A DNA stretch of 64,000 nucleotides, from NCBI GenBank assembly GCA_030835125.1, contig JAUQWM010000040.1:62001-126000 (forward strand), written 5' to 3'. Position 1 is the first letter of the stretch, and every line of letters starts with the position of its first letter. Positions 50,952 through 58,801 of this stretch are shown here, piece after piece. Source of the DNA: Gemmatimonadaceae bacterium (lineage in GTDB: Bacteria; Gemmatimonadota; Gemmatimonadetes; Gemmatimonadales; Gemmatimonadaceae). The notes below the pieces were generated by a model. That model had not been told where the DNA came from, did no database searches, and saw nothing but the letters and a program-made list of their open reading frames with translations. Both the position numbers and the translations under genes were made by a program.

Positions 50952-52244
50952 TCAACGCTTCAGGTTCACGACCTCCTGCAGCATCTCGTCGCTGTTCGTG
51001 ATCACCCGGCTGTTGGCCTGGAAGCCGCGCTGGGCGACGATCATGTTCGTGAACTCCTGCGCCAGGTCCACGTTCGACATTTCCAGCGCGCCGCTGGTGA
51101 GCGAGGACTGGGACCCCTCGAGCGCGTAGCCGAGCACGGCGCCGCCCGAATTGCCCGAGGTGGCGTACATGTTGTCGCCGACGCGCAGGAGGCCGGCCGG
51201 GTTGTTGAAGTCGGCCAGCACGATCTGGCCCAGCACGACGCTCGTGCCGTTAGTGAACGCGCCCGTGATCAGGCCGGTGCGATCGATGGTGAAGTTCTGC
51301 AGCTGGCCGGCGGCATAGCCGTTCTGGTCGCGCAGCACCGCGGTGTTGGTGCCGGCGAACGAGGTGATGCCGTTGATGCCCGACCCGAGGTCGACGGTGA
51401 TCGACACGGGGTCGGCGCCCGGGGGCGTGAAGGAAATCACCGGCGGCGCGGTCGGCGCGGCGGTGGCCAGGATGCCGACCGTGTCGAACGTCAGCGTCTG
51501 AGGCGTCGCATTCGACGGGGTGAAGCCGGCGGGGAGGTTGGTGCCGTCCACCTGCCATGACCACTCGTCGGCGGCCGTCTTCCAGAACTGGACCTTGACG
51601 TCGTGCTTGTTGCCAAGCGAGTCGAAGACCGTGATGGACGATTCGGTCCACGAGCCGGCGTTGGCCGGGTCGGCGCGACCAGCGGCGTCGAACGTCCCGG
51701 TGAAGACCGCCGCGGAGGCGTTCAGGTTGCCGGCGAGCGCCATCGCGTCGGTGGACTTGGCGGCCGTCTTCTGGCCGAACGGCAGCACGATGTCGCGGAT
51801 GCCGTCGAGCATGACGCCGTTGTCGGCCATGCGGCCCTGCACCACGAAGCCGTTGGTCGGCGACACCAGGCGCCCGTCGGCGTCGAGCTGGAAGTTGCCG
51901 GCGCGGGTGTAGTAATGCTCGTTGCCCTTGGCGACGGTGAAGAACGAGTCGCCCTGGATCGCGAGGTCGGTGTTGAGGCCGGTGACCTCGAGGTTGCCCT
52001 GGCTGAACATCGTGTCGATGGACCCGATCTGCATGCCGAGTCCGACCTGGATCGGGTTGATGCCGCCGTGGTCACCGGGCGGACGCGACGCGCCCTGCAG
52101 GAGCTGCGCGAAGCCCTCCTTGAAGGTCACGCGCCCGGCCTTGAAGGCGACGGTGTTCACGTTCGAGATGTTGTTTCCGATCACGTCCATCCGGACCTGG
52201 TGGTTCCGCAGGCCGGAGACGCCGGAAAAGAGCGATCGCATCAT
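50952..52244 (-). CDS. flgE: Flagellar hook protein FlgE
   Basis: 430 residues. N-terminal MDVIGNNISNVNTVAFKAGR, the FlgE N-core EVTGLNTDLAIQGDSFFTVA, and the C-terminal QGFQANSRVITNSDEMLQEV. Length is typical for a hook protein. It follows flgD after 32 bases and ends with a terminator, so it is the last gene of the large early operon. The adaptor FlgD and ruler FliK are just upstream. Confidence 0.96.
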   Translation of the reverse strand: MMRSLFSGVSGLRNHQVRMDVIGNNISNVNTVAFKAGRVTFKEGFAQLLQGASRPPGDHGGINPIQVGLGMQIGSIDTMFSQGNLEVTGLNTDLAIQGDSFFTVAKGNEHYYTRAGNFQLDADGRLVSPTNGFVVQGRMADNGVMLDGIRDIVLPFGQKTAAKSTDAMALAGNLNASAAVFTGTFDAAGRADPANAGSWTESSITVFDSLGNKHDVKVQFWKTAADEWSWQVDGTNLPAGFTPSNATPQTLTFDTVGILATAAPTAPPVISFTPPGADPVSITVDLGSGINGITSFAGTNTAVLRDQNGYAAGQLQNFTIDRTGLITGAFTNGTSVVLGQIVLADFNNPAGLLRVGDNMYATSGNSGGAVLGYALEGSQSSLTSGALEMSNVDLAQEFTNMIVAQRGFQANSRVITNSDEMLQEVVNLKR

Positions 52245-52276
52245 GGGAGTCTTGTCTCGCTGTGGGGGGGAGGAGG

Positions 52277-52984
52277 TCAGCCAATGATTCGGCGCACGAC
52301 GCCGAGGGTGATTTCGACGGGTCCGCTCGTGAGGACGGCGCCGGTGGGGGAGTAGGACAGTCCGTCGACGGTCCCGGTGAAGTAGGTGGTCTGCGGGGTC
52401 GCGACGCCGCTGGCGTCAGGCACCATCACCCGGACGTGATAGAGCCCGGGCTGGAGCCCGTTGCCGGCCGAGCCGATGTCGAACTCCTGCTGCGTGCCGG
52501 CCTTGAGGTATCCGAGCTGGCGGCGTCCGATGACGTCGCCGTTGTCGTTGAGCAGCTCCAGCGTCGCGTTGCCCTCGCGCTCGATGTCGGCGATGATCTT
52601 GCCGTCGATGGCGCCGGTGCCGTCGTCGGCCAGCACCACCTGGTCGCCGACCGCGATGACGGTCTTGCCGATCGTGCCCATCGCGACCGAGCTGTTGATC
52701 GCGGACAGGATGACGTCACCCTGGTCCTTCTGGACCCCGAGCTGGTCGTTGATGTTGAGGAGCTGCTCCAGTCCCGAGAACTGCGCGAGGTCGGCCGCGA
52801 GCTGGTGGCCGTCCATCGGGTTCATCGGGTCCTGGTACCGCAACTGCGTGGTGAGCAGGCGCATGAACTCATCCTTCCCCAGCTTGCCGCCGGGGCCGGT
52901 GGCGCCCTGTCGCATGAGCGAGTTCGTGAGCCCGCCCGTCGACTGGGTGGCAGCCGGCTGGATGGCGGGAATGGTGTTAGGCAT
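52277..52984 (-). CDS. flgD: Flagellar hook assembly scaffold FlgD
   Basis: 235 residues from ATG 52984; longer readings of this frame run inside fliK. N-terminal KDEFMRLLTTQLRYQDPMNP is the family hallmark (interaction with export gate and FlgE), followed by FSGLEQLLNINDQL and a C-terminal FlgD Ig/Tudor-like part with GLQPGLYHVRV. It is a cap that guides hook polymerisation. It overlaps the end of fliK by 8 bases. Confidence 0.95.
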   Translation of the reverse strand: MPNTIPAIQPAATQSTGGLTNSLMRQGATGPGGKLGKDEFMRLLTTQLRYQDPMNPMDGHQLAADLAQFSGLEQLLNINDQLGVQKDQGDVILSAINSSVAMGTIGKTVIAVGDQVVLADDGTGAIDGKIIADIEREGNATLELLNDNGDVIGRRQLGYLKAGTQQEFDIGSAGNGLQPGLYHVRVMVPDASGVATPQTTYFTGTVDGLSYSPTGAVLTSGPVEITLGVVRRIIG

Positions 52985-54740
52985 CAAGGTCTCCTCGCGA
53001 GCCGCGCCGCTGGCGCTGCCGTGGCGTCTCGCCGTGTGGGTGATCCTGCCGGGAAGGCGAGCCGCGATGGTCGCGACTGGCGGTCGATCCACTGCCAGGA
53101 GCGGTGGCGGCGGCGCGGGTCGCGTCGCGCTCCCCGACCACGCCTTGCCACAACCCGTCACGGCCGCTCGCCGTCCGGACGGTGACGTTCTCCGCATCGA
53201 GCCCCTGCCGCTGGAGGGAGTTCGACAGCTCCGCCATGTGGCGGCCGAGATCCTCGGCCATCCCACGATCGGACATGTCGAACGCCGCGCCCACCGAGTT
53301 GCCGCGCAGGTCGATGCGGATGCGATCCTCGCCGCCCTGGGGCTGGTCGAGTCGCAGGAGCACGCTGGTGAGTGGGCGCTCGGCGGCGGCCTCACGGAGT
53401 TCGACCACCTGCGAGACGCGATCCGCGGCCCACGTCGCCGCGGCATGGTCGATGCCGCTGGCACGTTGCGGTGTGGCCAGTTCGCGGCCCGGTGGTGCCG
53501 GGAGCGGCGATGCGCCCGGGAGTTCCCTGGACTCGATGAGCGAAGGCGCCGGAACGCGCTCACGCTGCTCGCGCGGCTGGTCGCCATCGGACGGAGCGGC
53601 ATCCGGTGCCAGCCCCGGTCCTGCGGGCGCTACCCGCGGCGGCGCTTCCGCGACGGGAGCCGCCTCCACTGGTGAGGCCACCGAGGCGACCATGAGGGGT
53701 GTCGACGCCTCCGGACCACCCGAAAGCAGCTGGGTAGCGTTGGAGGTCGTGCGCGCCATGCCCTTCGGGGTCACGGATGCCAGCTCGGCCACGCGCGCGA
53801 CGGTCGCGACGCGCGCAGTGGGCTCCGATTGAGCCAGCTGCGCCACGCGGGCGACCTGCGCCACCTGCGCCACCTGCGCGACTCCGGACATCGAGACGGT
53901 CGCCGAAGCTTGCGTGGGCATGACGTTGCCCTGGTGGCGCGGCGCTTCCAGCTCCGGGAGCGTGCTCGCCAGCGTGACCGGTTGCGCCGGGGCGCGACGC
54001 AACTCCACGTGGCCACGATCGCGCGCTCCGAGCGTGTGGAGGCCCTCTTCACTGGCCACCTGGGCCAGCCGGTCGAACGCGACCACGTCCGTGTATCCGC
54101 CGTTGATCTTCAGGTCGGCGGCCATGCCGGCGGTGTGCCGGGAGTTGCGCGTCCACGTCACGATGGCGCCTGGTCGCTCGCGCCCCTGCGCGAACAGCGC
54201 GTCCTGGCGATCCTGGCTGCGCACCGTCTCCACAACCTCGACCCGATACCCGAACTCGGTCGTCAGGCGGTTGACCACCCGCTCGAGCCGCTCGCGAAAC
54301 GCCGGGTCGAGGCCGGTGCTCTTCCCGGAGGTCGTGACGGGAACCGCGGAACCGACGGTTGACGTCGGGGTGCCTGACGACAGCGGTGCCAGTGCAGCCG
54401 CGAGCAACGCGGGAGGGATGCGAGAAGCCGCCACGGCGTCACCGTGGAGCGGCGCGTCAGGCACGGCAACCGCGGCGGCGTCCCGCAGGTCCTCGCCGCC
54501 GAGCAGCACGCCGGCAAGGATGCGCGAGGCGGCCTCGGCGTCGCCGTGGAGGGACTCGTCAGGCGCGGCGACCGTGGCGGCGTCCCGCACACCCTCGCCG
54601 CCGGGCAGCACCCCGGGGCCGCCCATGGCCACGGCGAGGGCATCCGTGAACGCGTCGCCGGTGGCGGCGGGCGTTCCGGAGCCCACGCTCGATGCGCGGG
54701 GTTCGACCGGCGGCAGGACCGTGAGCAACGGAATCGTCAC
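52977..54740 (-). CDS. fliK: FliK hook-length control protein with embedded M15-type peptidase domain
   Basis: 587 residues. The C-terminal FliK domain is at about 445-525 (RIDLRGNSVGAAFDMSDRGM). Unusually, residues about 145-248 match the M15/VanY-CwlK peptidoglycan peptidase fold: TEFGYRVEVVETVRSQDRQD, SRHTAGMAADLKI and DRGHVELR, which give zinc ligands His202, Asp209 and His244. A 34-residue imperfect repeat occurs twice at 47-80 and 81-113, and a VAQ-rich stretch at 286-303. No signal peptide, as expected for a type III export substrate. Overlaps its neighbours by 4 and 8 bases. Confidence 0.88.
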   Translation of the reverse strand: MTIPLLTVLPPVEPRASSVGSGTPAATGDAFTDALAVAMGGPGVLPGGEGVRDAATVAAPDESLHGDAEAASRILAGVLLGGEDLRDAAAVAVPDAPLHGDAVAASRIPPALLAAALAPLSSGTPTSTVGSAVPVTTSGKSTGLDPAFRERLERVVNRLTTEFGYRVEVVETVRSQDRQDALFAQGRERPGAIVTWTRNSRHTAGMAADLKINGGYTDVVAFDRLAQVASEEGLHTLGARDRGHVELRRAPAQPVTLASTLPELEAPRHQGNVMPTQASATVSMSGVAQVAQVAQVARVAQLAQSEPTARVATVARVAELASVTPKGMARTTSNATQLLSGGPEASTPLMVASVASPVEAAPVAEAPPRVAPAGPGLAPDAAPSDGDQPREQRERVPAPSLIESRELPGASPLPAPPGRELATPQRASGIDHAAATWAADRVSQVVELREAAAERPLTSVLLRLDQPQGGEDRIRIDLRGNSVGAAFDMSDRGMAEDLGRHMAELSNSLQRQGLDAENVTVRTASGRDGLWQGVVGERDATRAAATAPGSGSTASRDHRGSPSRQDHPHGETPRQRQRRGSRGDLDA

Positions 54741-55324
54741 TGCCCGGGTCCGGTGCGTGGCCGCAGCGTGCCGCGACTGATGCTGGCCGCCCGATCCGGT
54801 GGGAGCGCGGTGAGCACGCCCGCGGCCTGCTTCTCCGTCAGGGAGCCGAGGATCGCCGCCACGTCCGCGTCGTCGAGTTGCACCAGCACCTTGGCCGCCT
54901 CACGCGGCGACATCGCCGCGAAGATCCGCGCAATACGGCGCAACTGGATGCGGGGCGTGGAGTCGGGCTGCGCCGCGGGGGGCGGGGCGCTGGTCGCGGG
55001 CCGTGAGGTATCCGCGTGGGCAACCTGTGACTTTGTGTCCGCGCCGGTCGTGACCGCCGGCTTTCCGGCGTCGTGACTGGCTCCGGAGTCGGCATGAGCG
55101 GCCACGGTCGTCGCGGAGTCGGGAATAGCGGCGGGCGCAGTCGCGAGTTCCTCGGCGGCGGCCACCACCGTGGGCTCCTTGTGGCCACCATCGCTGGTGG
55201 AATCCGCCGGCGCGGCGTGTGCCGAGTCCGGCGTGGCCGCGGGCGCCATCACGATGGCGACCCCGGTACCGCCGCCAAGGCCGAGCACGAGCCCGAGCAC
55301 CGACAGCAGGATGAGCTTCTTCAT
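54737..55324 (-). CDS. MotE-like protein with MgtE-N-type domain
   Basis: 195 residues. An N-terminal transmembrane helix or uncleaved signal (LILLSVLGLVLGLGGGTGVA) and a long Ala/Asp/His-rich linker of about 100 residues. The C-terminal helical domain has AKVLVQLDDADVAAILGSLT and EKQAAGVLTALPPDRAASI, typical of MgtE-N/FliG-like repeats seen in MotE. MotE is a chaperone of the stator protein MotC in alphaproteobacteria; here it lies between fliJ and fliK. The coiled coil of classic MotE is weak. Confidence 0.78.
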   Translation of the reverse strand: MKKLILLSVLGLVLGLGGGTGVAIVMAPAATPDSAHAAPADSTSDGGHKEPTVVAAAEELATAPAAIPDSATTVAAHADSGASHDAGKPAVTTGADTKSQVAHADTSRPATSAPPPAAQPDSTPRIQLRRIARIFAAMSPREAAKVLVQLDDADVAAILGSLTEKQAAGVLTALPPDRAASISRGTLRPRTGPGQ

Positions 55325-55797
55325 GGCGTGGTCCGGTTCGTGGGTGACACCGACAGGCGGTCCTCCTGCAGGAAGCGCGAGATCGCGATGGCGTCCATCG
55401 ACCGCAGGTCGTTCGCGCTGGCGACGTCGCGGAAGGCCGCCTCGCGGCGAGACCGGAGGCGGTCGAGCATCCGGCGCGCCTGGGCCGCCACCGTCAGCGC
55501 CTGGTGCCGTTCCTCGACCACGAGGTCGGCAGCCTGCGTGCGTTCGGAGGCGGCCGCGGCGTGTTCGTCCATCCGGTCGAAGGCATGCGTGAGCATGAGG
55601 AGCGTGCCCATGGTCGGCGTGTCGATCGGATCCCGCGACAGTCGCTGCTGGGCGAGGTCGCGGGCCTGGCGAAGGGCATCCTCGCCGCGACGCTCCTCAT
55701 CGGCCTGGTCCTGCGCCGAGGCGAGGTCGCGCGCCAGCGCCTGCTCGTGACGTTCGCGCAGGTCGAGGAGGCGCTGGAGCCTGAAGCGGAACCTCAT
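55321..55797 (-). CDS. fliJ: Flagellar export protein FliJ
   Basis: 158 residues, almost entirely a charged antiparallel coiled coil (RFRFRLQRLLDLRERHEQAL at the start is typical). FliJ is the central stalk of the export ATPase. Identity is supported by its place directly after fliI, with a 4-base overlap on each side. Confidence 0.88.
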   Translation of the reverse strand: MRFRFRLQRLLDLRERHEQALARDLASAQDQADEERRGEDALRQARDLAQQRLSRDPIDTPTMGTLLMLTHAFDRMDEHAAAASERTQAADLVVEERHQALTVAAQARRMLDRLRSRREAAFRDVASANDLRSMDAIAISRFLQEDRLSVSPTNRTTP

Positions 55798-57131
55798 GCG
55801 GGCATCCCCCCAGGGAGCTGCACCTGCTGCGCGATGGCGCAGAGCGCGTTCCGGGTGGTGTTGAAGCCGGACGTCTCGTCAGGACGCTGTCGGAGGAACG
55901 TGCTCATCGGCCCCCGCAGTCGCAGCGAGGCGTCCACCATCGGATCGCTGCCCTTCTGGTAGGCGCCGACCATGAGCAGGTCCTCCTTCTCTCGATAGGC
56001 AGCCTCGAGGCTCATGATCGCGTTGGCGGATGCGCGGTGCGTGGCGTCGATCACCTGGTCGCGGACGCGACTCTTGCTCTCCAGGATGTCGATGGCGGGG
56101 AAGTGCCCCGCCGACGCCAGCTTGCGCGTCAGCACGATGTGTCCGTCGAGCGTGGACCGCACCGCATCCGCGACCGGCTCGTTGAAGTCGTCGCCGTCGA
56201 CGAGGACCGTGTAGATCCCGGTGATGCCGCCGGCGGCCCCGTTGCCGGCGCGCTCGAGGAGCCGCGGCAACGCCGCGAACACGGAGGGCGGGTATCCCTT
56301 GGTCGTGGGGGGCTCGCCGACGGCGAGGCCGATCTCGCGCCAGGCCATGGCCACGCGCGTCACGGAGTCCACCATCAGGAGCACCTGCTTCCCCTGGTCA
56401 CGGAAGTACTCGGCGATGGCGGTGGCGACCATCGCCCCGCGCGCGCGCACCAGCGCGGCGGCGTCACCCGTCGCCACCACGACCACCGAGCGGGCCAGCC
56501 CCTCGGGACCCAGCGCGTTGTCGATGAAGTCGCGCACCTCGCGCCCGCGCTCGCCCAGCAGCGCGATGACGTTCACGTCCGCCTTGGCCTGCCGGGCGAT
56601 CATGCCGAGCAGCGTGCTCTTGCCGACGCCGCTGCCCGAGAAGATGCCGACGCGCTGTCCCCGGCCGATCGTGAGCGCGCCATCGATGGCGCGCACGCTC
56701 GTCTCCAGGGGATCCACGATCGGCTGGCGTCGCAACGGATGCGGCGGCTCGCCGCTCAGCGGGACGCGCTCGGTCGTGTCGAGGCGGCCGAGCCGGTCGA
56801 TGGGGTGCCCGAGCCCGTTCAGCACCCGTCCCAGCATGCGCGGCCCGACGTCGACGCCGAACGAGCGCTTGAGCGGCTTCACGTAGGACCCCGGGTGCAG
56901 GCCGGCCAGTTCACCGAGCGGCATCAGCAGTACGCCGCGCTCATGGAAGCCGACGACCTCCGCCAGCACCGAGTGGTCGTCGCTCAGGCTGGCGACACGG
57001 CAGATCTCGCCGATGCCGACGTCCAGGCCGGTCGCCTCGATGACGAGGCCCACCAGCCTGGTGACGCGGCCATAGGTCGCGAAGCGCGGCACGTCGGCCA
57101 CGCGTCGGGTGAGCAGTTCAACTACCGGCAT
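55794..57131 (-). CDS. fliI: Flagellum-specific ATP synthase FliI
   Basis: 445 residues. F1-beta-like export ATPase. Walker A GSGVGKST (about 164-171), the Walker B strand LLMVDSVTRVAMAWREIGLA and the family motif GEPPTTKGYPPSVFA are present. It unfolds and delivers substrates to the FlhA/FlhB gate. Full length. It overlaps fliH by 14 bases and fliJ by 4. Confidence 0.97.
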   Translation of the reverse strand: MPVVELLTRRVADVPRFATYGRVTRLVGLVIEATGLDVGIGEICRVASLSDDHSVLAEVVGFHERGVLLMPLGELAGLHPGSYVKPLKRSFGVDVGPRMLGRVLNGLGHPIDRLGRLDTTERVPLSGEPPHPLRRQPIVDPLETSVRAIDGALTIGRGQRVGIFSGSGVGKSTLLGMIARQAKADVNVIALLGERGREVRDFIDNALGPEGLARSVVVVATGDAAALVRARGAMVATAIAEYFRDQGKQVLLMVDSVTRVAMAWREIGLAVGEPPTTKGYPPSVFAALPRLLERAGNGAAGGITGIYTVLVDGDDFNEPVADAVRSTLDGHIVLTRKLASAGHFPAIDILESKSRVRDQVIDATHRASANAIMSLEAAYREKEDLLMVGAYQKGSDPMVDASLRLRGPMSTFLRQRPDETSGFNTTRNALCAIAQQVQLPGGMPA

Positions 57132-57786
57132 TCGTCAGTCTCCGGTACAGGCGTTCGAGCGCGGTGTCGATGCGACCGTCGACGATCCGTTCCTGCCCCT
57201 CGATCATGCAGCCGCCGGGACCGACGCACGCGTCCGCGCTCCAGCGCACCGGCCTGCCTGACGCGGCGGGATCCGTCGCCATCGCGGTGGTCACCGCCTG
57301 CACGTCCCCGGGGTTCAGCCTGACGCGCACGGCCTCGCTGACGGGGAACTCGGCCAGGGCGTGGCGCACCGATTCCAGGACCCGGTCGCGGTCCGACACC
57401 AGCTCGCGGCCCATGACGTGGCGCGCGATGGTGACGGCCAGCGCGCAGAGGTTCTCCTCCGCGTTGCCCACCCAGCGGGCGGACTCCTGCTCCACCGTCT
57501 CCAGCGCGCTCTCGAGCGCCGACACCGCCGTGCGGAGGCGGACGGCTTCCGCCCGCTCGCCGGCCTTGAAGCCCTCCTGCCAGCCGCGCGCGTAGCCATC
57601 CTCCGCGGCCGTCGACAGGCGTGCGTCCATGACCGGCTCGGACGGCGGCGCCCCCTGCGGCATCGCCCCCGACAGCGCGTGCGGCAACTCGTCAGGCGAC
57701 CACACGGCGGTGCCGGGATGCGCACCCCGCGGGTGGACCTGCACCGCCCGCGGCGCCCTAGAGGACGACATCATCCTCGCCTCCAC
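57118..57786 (-). CDS. fliH: Flagellar assembly protein FliH
   Basis: 222 residues. Low-complexity N-terminus, a GxxxG-like segment (GYARGWQEGFKAGERAE), a coiled coil and the C-terminal export-ATPase-binding half with VRLNPGDVQAV and DACVGPGGCMIEGQERIVDG. It regulates FliI. The start may be one of the ATGs at 57786, 57774 or 57771; all overlap the end of fliG. Confidence 0.9.
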   Translation of the reverse strand: MEARMMSSSRAPRAVQVHPRGAHPGTAVWSPDELPHALSGAMPQGAPPSEPVMDARLSTAAEDGYARGWQEGFKAGERAEAVRLRTAVSALESALETVEQESARWVGNAEENLCALAVTIARHVMGRELVSDRDRVLESVRHALAEFPVSEAVRVRLNPGDVQAVTTAMATDPAASGRPVRWSADACVGPGGCMIEGQERIVDGRIDTALERLYRRLTNAGS

Positions 57787-58801
57787 CGATCACGATCTCC
57801 CCGGCTTCCTCGAGCTGCCGCACCACGGCCACGATCGCGGTCTGCGCCGCCTCGACGTCGCGCAGTCGCGACGGGCCCAGCGTGTCGATCTCGTCGTTCA
57901 GGGCCTGCACCGCGCGCTGCGACATGGCGCCCGTCAGCTTGGTCTTCAGGTCCGGACTGGCCGCCTTGAGGGCGAGCGCCAGTTGCTTGAGGTCCACGTC
58001 GCGCAGCAGTCGTTGCAGCGCGCGCGAGTCCAGGGTGCCGATGTCCTCGAACACGAACATCAGGTTGCGGATCTGGTCGGAGAGCGCCTGGTCGCGCGCG
58101 GACACCGTGTCGAGCAGCGTGCGCTCGAGCGTGGGCGGCACCAGGTTCATGATCGCCGCCACCGCCGCGGGGCCGCCGGGCGTGGTCGTCCCGCTGCTGA
58201 CGGTCAGGTCCGCGTCGGCGCTGAGCGAACGCTCCACGAGGTGCAGCAGCTCGGGCTGCACCTTCTCCATCTTCGCCATCCGGTACATCGTCTCCGCCGC
58301 CAGCTCGGGATCCAGGTCCTTGAGGATCCCCGCCGTGTGCGGCGGATCGAGGTGCGCCAGGATGAGCGCGATCGCCTGCGGGTGCTCACCGCGCAGCAGC
58401 GTGGCGATCTGCCGGGCGTCGACGTTCCGCAGGCGCTGCAATCCCACCGGGTGGAGCTGTCCCTGGATGCGTTCCAGGTACTGCTGCGCCTTCCGCTGCC
58501 CGAAGGCCTTCTCGAGGATCTCGCGCGCCGCCTCCAGTCCGCCCGAGGCGAGCGAATCGGCGACGACGATGCGCGTCAGCCACTCGTCGAGGACGCCGTC
58601 CACGATCTCCTGGCTGACGTTCTCCATCCGCGCGATCTCGTACGAGATCGCGTCCACGTCGTCCGCGGGCAGCCGCTGGGTGATCTGCGCGGCGAGGTCC
58701 GTGCCCAGCGCGAGGCAGAGCACGGCCACCTTCTCACGACCGGTGAGGTCGTCGACGCTGTGCCGCGCGGGAGCGCGCGTGGCGAGTGCGGTGCCCGCCA
58801 C
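57758..58801 (-). CDS. fliG: Flagellar motor switch protein FliG
   Basis: 347 residues with three armadillo-like parts. Key pieces: LTGREKVAVLCLALGTDLAA, the EHPQ motif (GEHPQAIALILAHL), and the C-terminal MFVFEDIGTLDSRALQRLLR and AQTAIVAVVRQLEEAGEIVI. The charged torque helix is present. FliG couples MotA to the MS-ring. It abuts fliF without a gap. Confidence 0.97.
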   Translation of the reverse strand: MAGTALATRAPARHSVDDLTGREKVAVLCLALGTDLAAQITQRLPADDVDAISYEIARMENVSQEIVDGVLDEWLTRIVVADSLASGGLEAAREILEKAFGQRKAQQYLERIQGQLHPVGLQRLRNVDARQIATLLRGEHPQAIALILAHLDPPHTAGILKDLDPELAAETMYRMAKMEKVQPELLHLVERSLSADADLTVSSGTTTPGGPAAVAAIMNLVPPTLERTLLDTVSARDQALSDQIRNLMFVFEDIGTLDSRALQRLLRDVDLKQLALALKAASPDLKTKLTGAMSQRAVQALNDEIDTLGPSRLRDVEAAQTAIVAVVRQLEEAGEIVIGGGEDDVVL

